NCBI GenBank assembly: GCA_050252545.1
Contig: JBFWKS010000036.1
Coordinates: forward strand, 1-20,909
Direction of reading: 5' to 3'
Length of the DNA stretch: 20,909 bases
Origin: Patulibacter sp050252545
GTDB taxonomy: Bacteria; Actinomycetota; Thermoleophilia; Solirubrobacterales; Solirubrobacteraceae
A program made the position numbers and the translations under genes. A model generated the notes under the pieces. The model saw only the letters and a program-made list of their open reading frames with translations, did not search any database and was not told where the DNA came from. Below are positions 20,528 to 20,909 of the stretch, in pieces; position 1 is the stretch's first letter; each line of letters opens with the position of its first letter.

Positions 20528-20909
20528 ATGCAGGTCCTGAACTTCTACTCGCGCATCTTCGCCGACCAGCTCAAGCGGGGGCGCAAGACGGCCACGATCC
20601 GGCTGGGCGACAAGTCCCACAAGTACCGCAAGAACCAGGCGGTCCTCGTGACGATCGGGTATCAGTTCTCCCCGCGCGAGAAGATCTTCGACGCCGTCAT
20701 CGACGCGGTCGAGGTCAAGCGGGTGCGCGACCTGTCGCCGCGCGACATCGAGCACGACAACCCGGAGTTCCGCCGGCACGACGAGCTCATCCACTTCCTC
20801 GAGCAGATCTACGGGCGCACCGTCACCCAGGACGACCTCGTCACGGTCGTGCGGTTCAGCCAGATCATCTCCCACCCGCCGGGCTACACCGACGCGCGGC
20901 TGGGCATCG
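20528..20909 (+). CDS. ASCH-domain protein, 3'-partial
   Basis: The frame is open from the ATG at 20528 to the window end (127 codons). The N-terminus MQVLNFYSRIFADQLKRGRKTATIRLGDK contains the ASCH signature: a Gly-Arg-Lys-Thr loop followed by TIR, which lines the presumed nucleic-acid-binding cleft of this PUA-related fold. ASP-rich and aromatic residues follow (DLSPRDIEHDNPEF, then LIHFLEQIYGRTV and VTVVRFSQI), matching stand-alone actinobacterial ASCH proteins. The domain seems complete by about residue 115; the sequence continues past the window. Proposed role is RNA binding or modification, without direct evidence here. It follows the Nudix gene by 13 nt and may be co-transcribed with it. 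Confidence 0.85.
   Translation, partial: MQVLNFYSRIFADQLKRGRKTATIRLGDKSHKYRKNQAVLVTIGYQFSPREKIFDAVIDAVEVKRVRDLSPRDIEHDNPEFRRHDELIHFLEQIYGRTVTQDDLVTVVRFSQIISHPPGYTDARLGI

Overview
The window is very GC-rich (roughly three quarters G+C) with dense genes on both strands. The gene set points to a high-GC actinobacterium: a long Lhr helicase, a Nei-type glycosylase, an ECF sigma factor with a DUF4349 partner, a Crp-type regulator, and a collagen-like exoprotein carrying the 'ACVTRG...GRCPRG...W.VRGPQG' leader. The collagen protein and the sigma/DUF4349 pair resemble Thermoleophilia (Solirubrobacter/Patulibacter type). That placement is inference, because there is no rRNA or other phylogenetic marker here.

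Layout. 1-4274: a 5'-truncated lhr gene on +. 4394-4768: a VOC/glyoxalase-fold protein on -. 4829-5260: two short divergent gene remnants that look like a deletion scar, closed by a hairpin at 5264-5321. 5336-6763: two adjacent type II toxin-antitoxin operons on -, one RHH antitoxin + PIN toxin and one Phd antitoxin + PIN toxin. 6910-8591: a cytochrome P450 on + behind two near-identical palindromes. 8659-9909: an uncharacterised 416-residue protein on -, divergent from an acyl-CoA thioesterase-like gene (10029-10835, +). 10853-12216: a two-gene membrane operon on -. 12397-14072: a nei glycosylase and a GDPD phosphodiesterase on +, overlapping by 4 bp. 14124-15770: a secreted collagen-like protein on -. 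16028-18077: ECF sigma factor and DUF4349 membrane protein on +, closed by two large hairpins. 18190-18480: repeats only, namely two 48-bp direct repeats that each encode a hairpin and an 18-bp tandem array. The array runs into a phytoene-desaturase-like gene on - that lacks both ends. 19278-20909: Crp/Fnr regulator, Nudix hydrolase and ASCH-domain protein on +, the last cut by the window edge.

The clearest regulatory theme is leaderless expression. Several starts have a TAnnnT-type -10 element ending only 6-8 nt before the initiation codon and no Shine-Dalgarno sequence (VOC gene, both antitoxins, the 12216 membrane gene, the collagen gene). In both toxin-antitoxin operons a perfect palindrome lies in the promoter spacer, which suits autorepression by the antitoxin. 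The P450 promoter has its -10 inside one palindrome, and a second palindrome lies just upstream of the start codon. This suggests tight repression by a TetR-type regulator encoded elsewhere.

I did not find a convincing wholly new multi-gene system. The best leads are the repeat/hairpin cluster fused to the broken oxidoreductase, the leaderless operator-in-spacer TA promoters, the sigma/DUF4349 unit, the unassigned 416-residue protein and the unassigned membrane gene pair.
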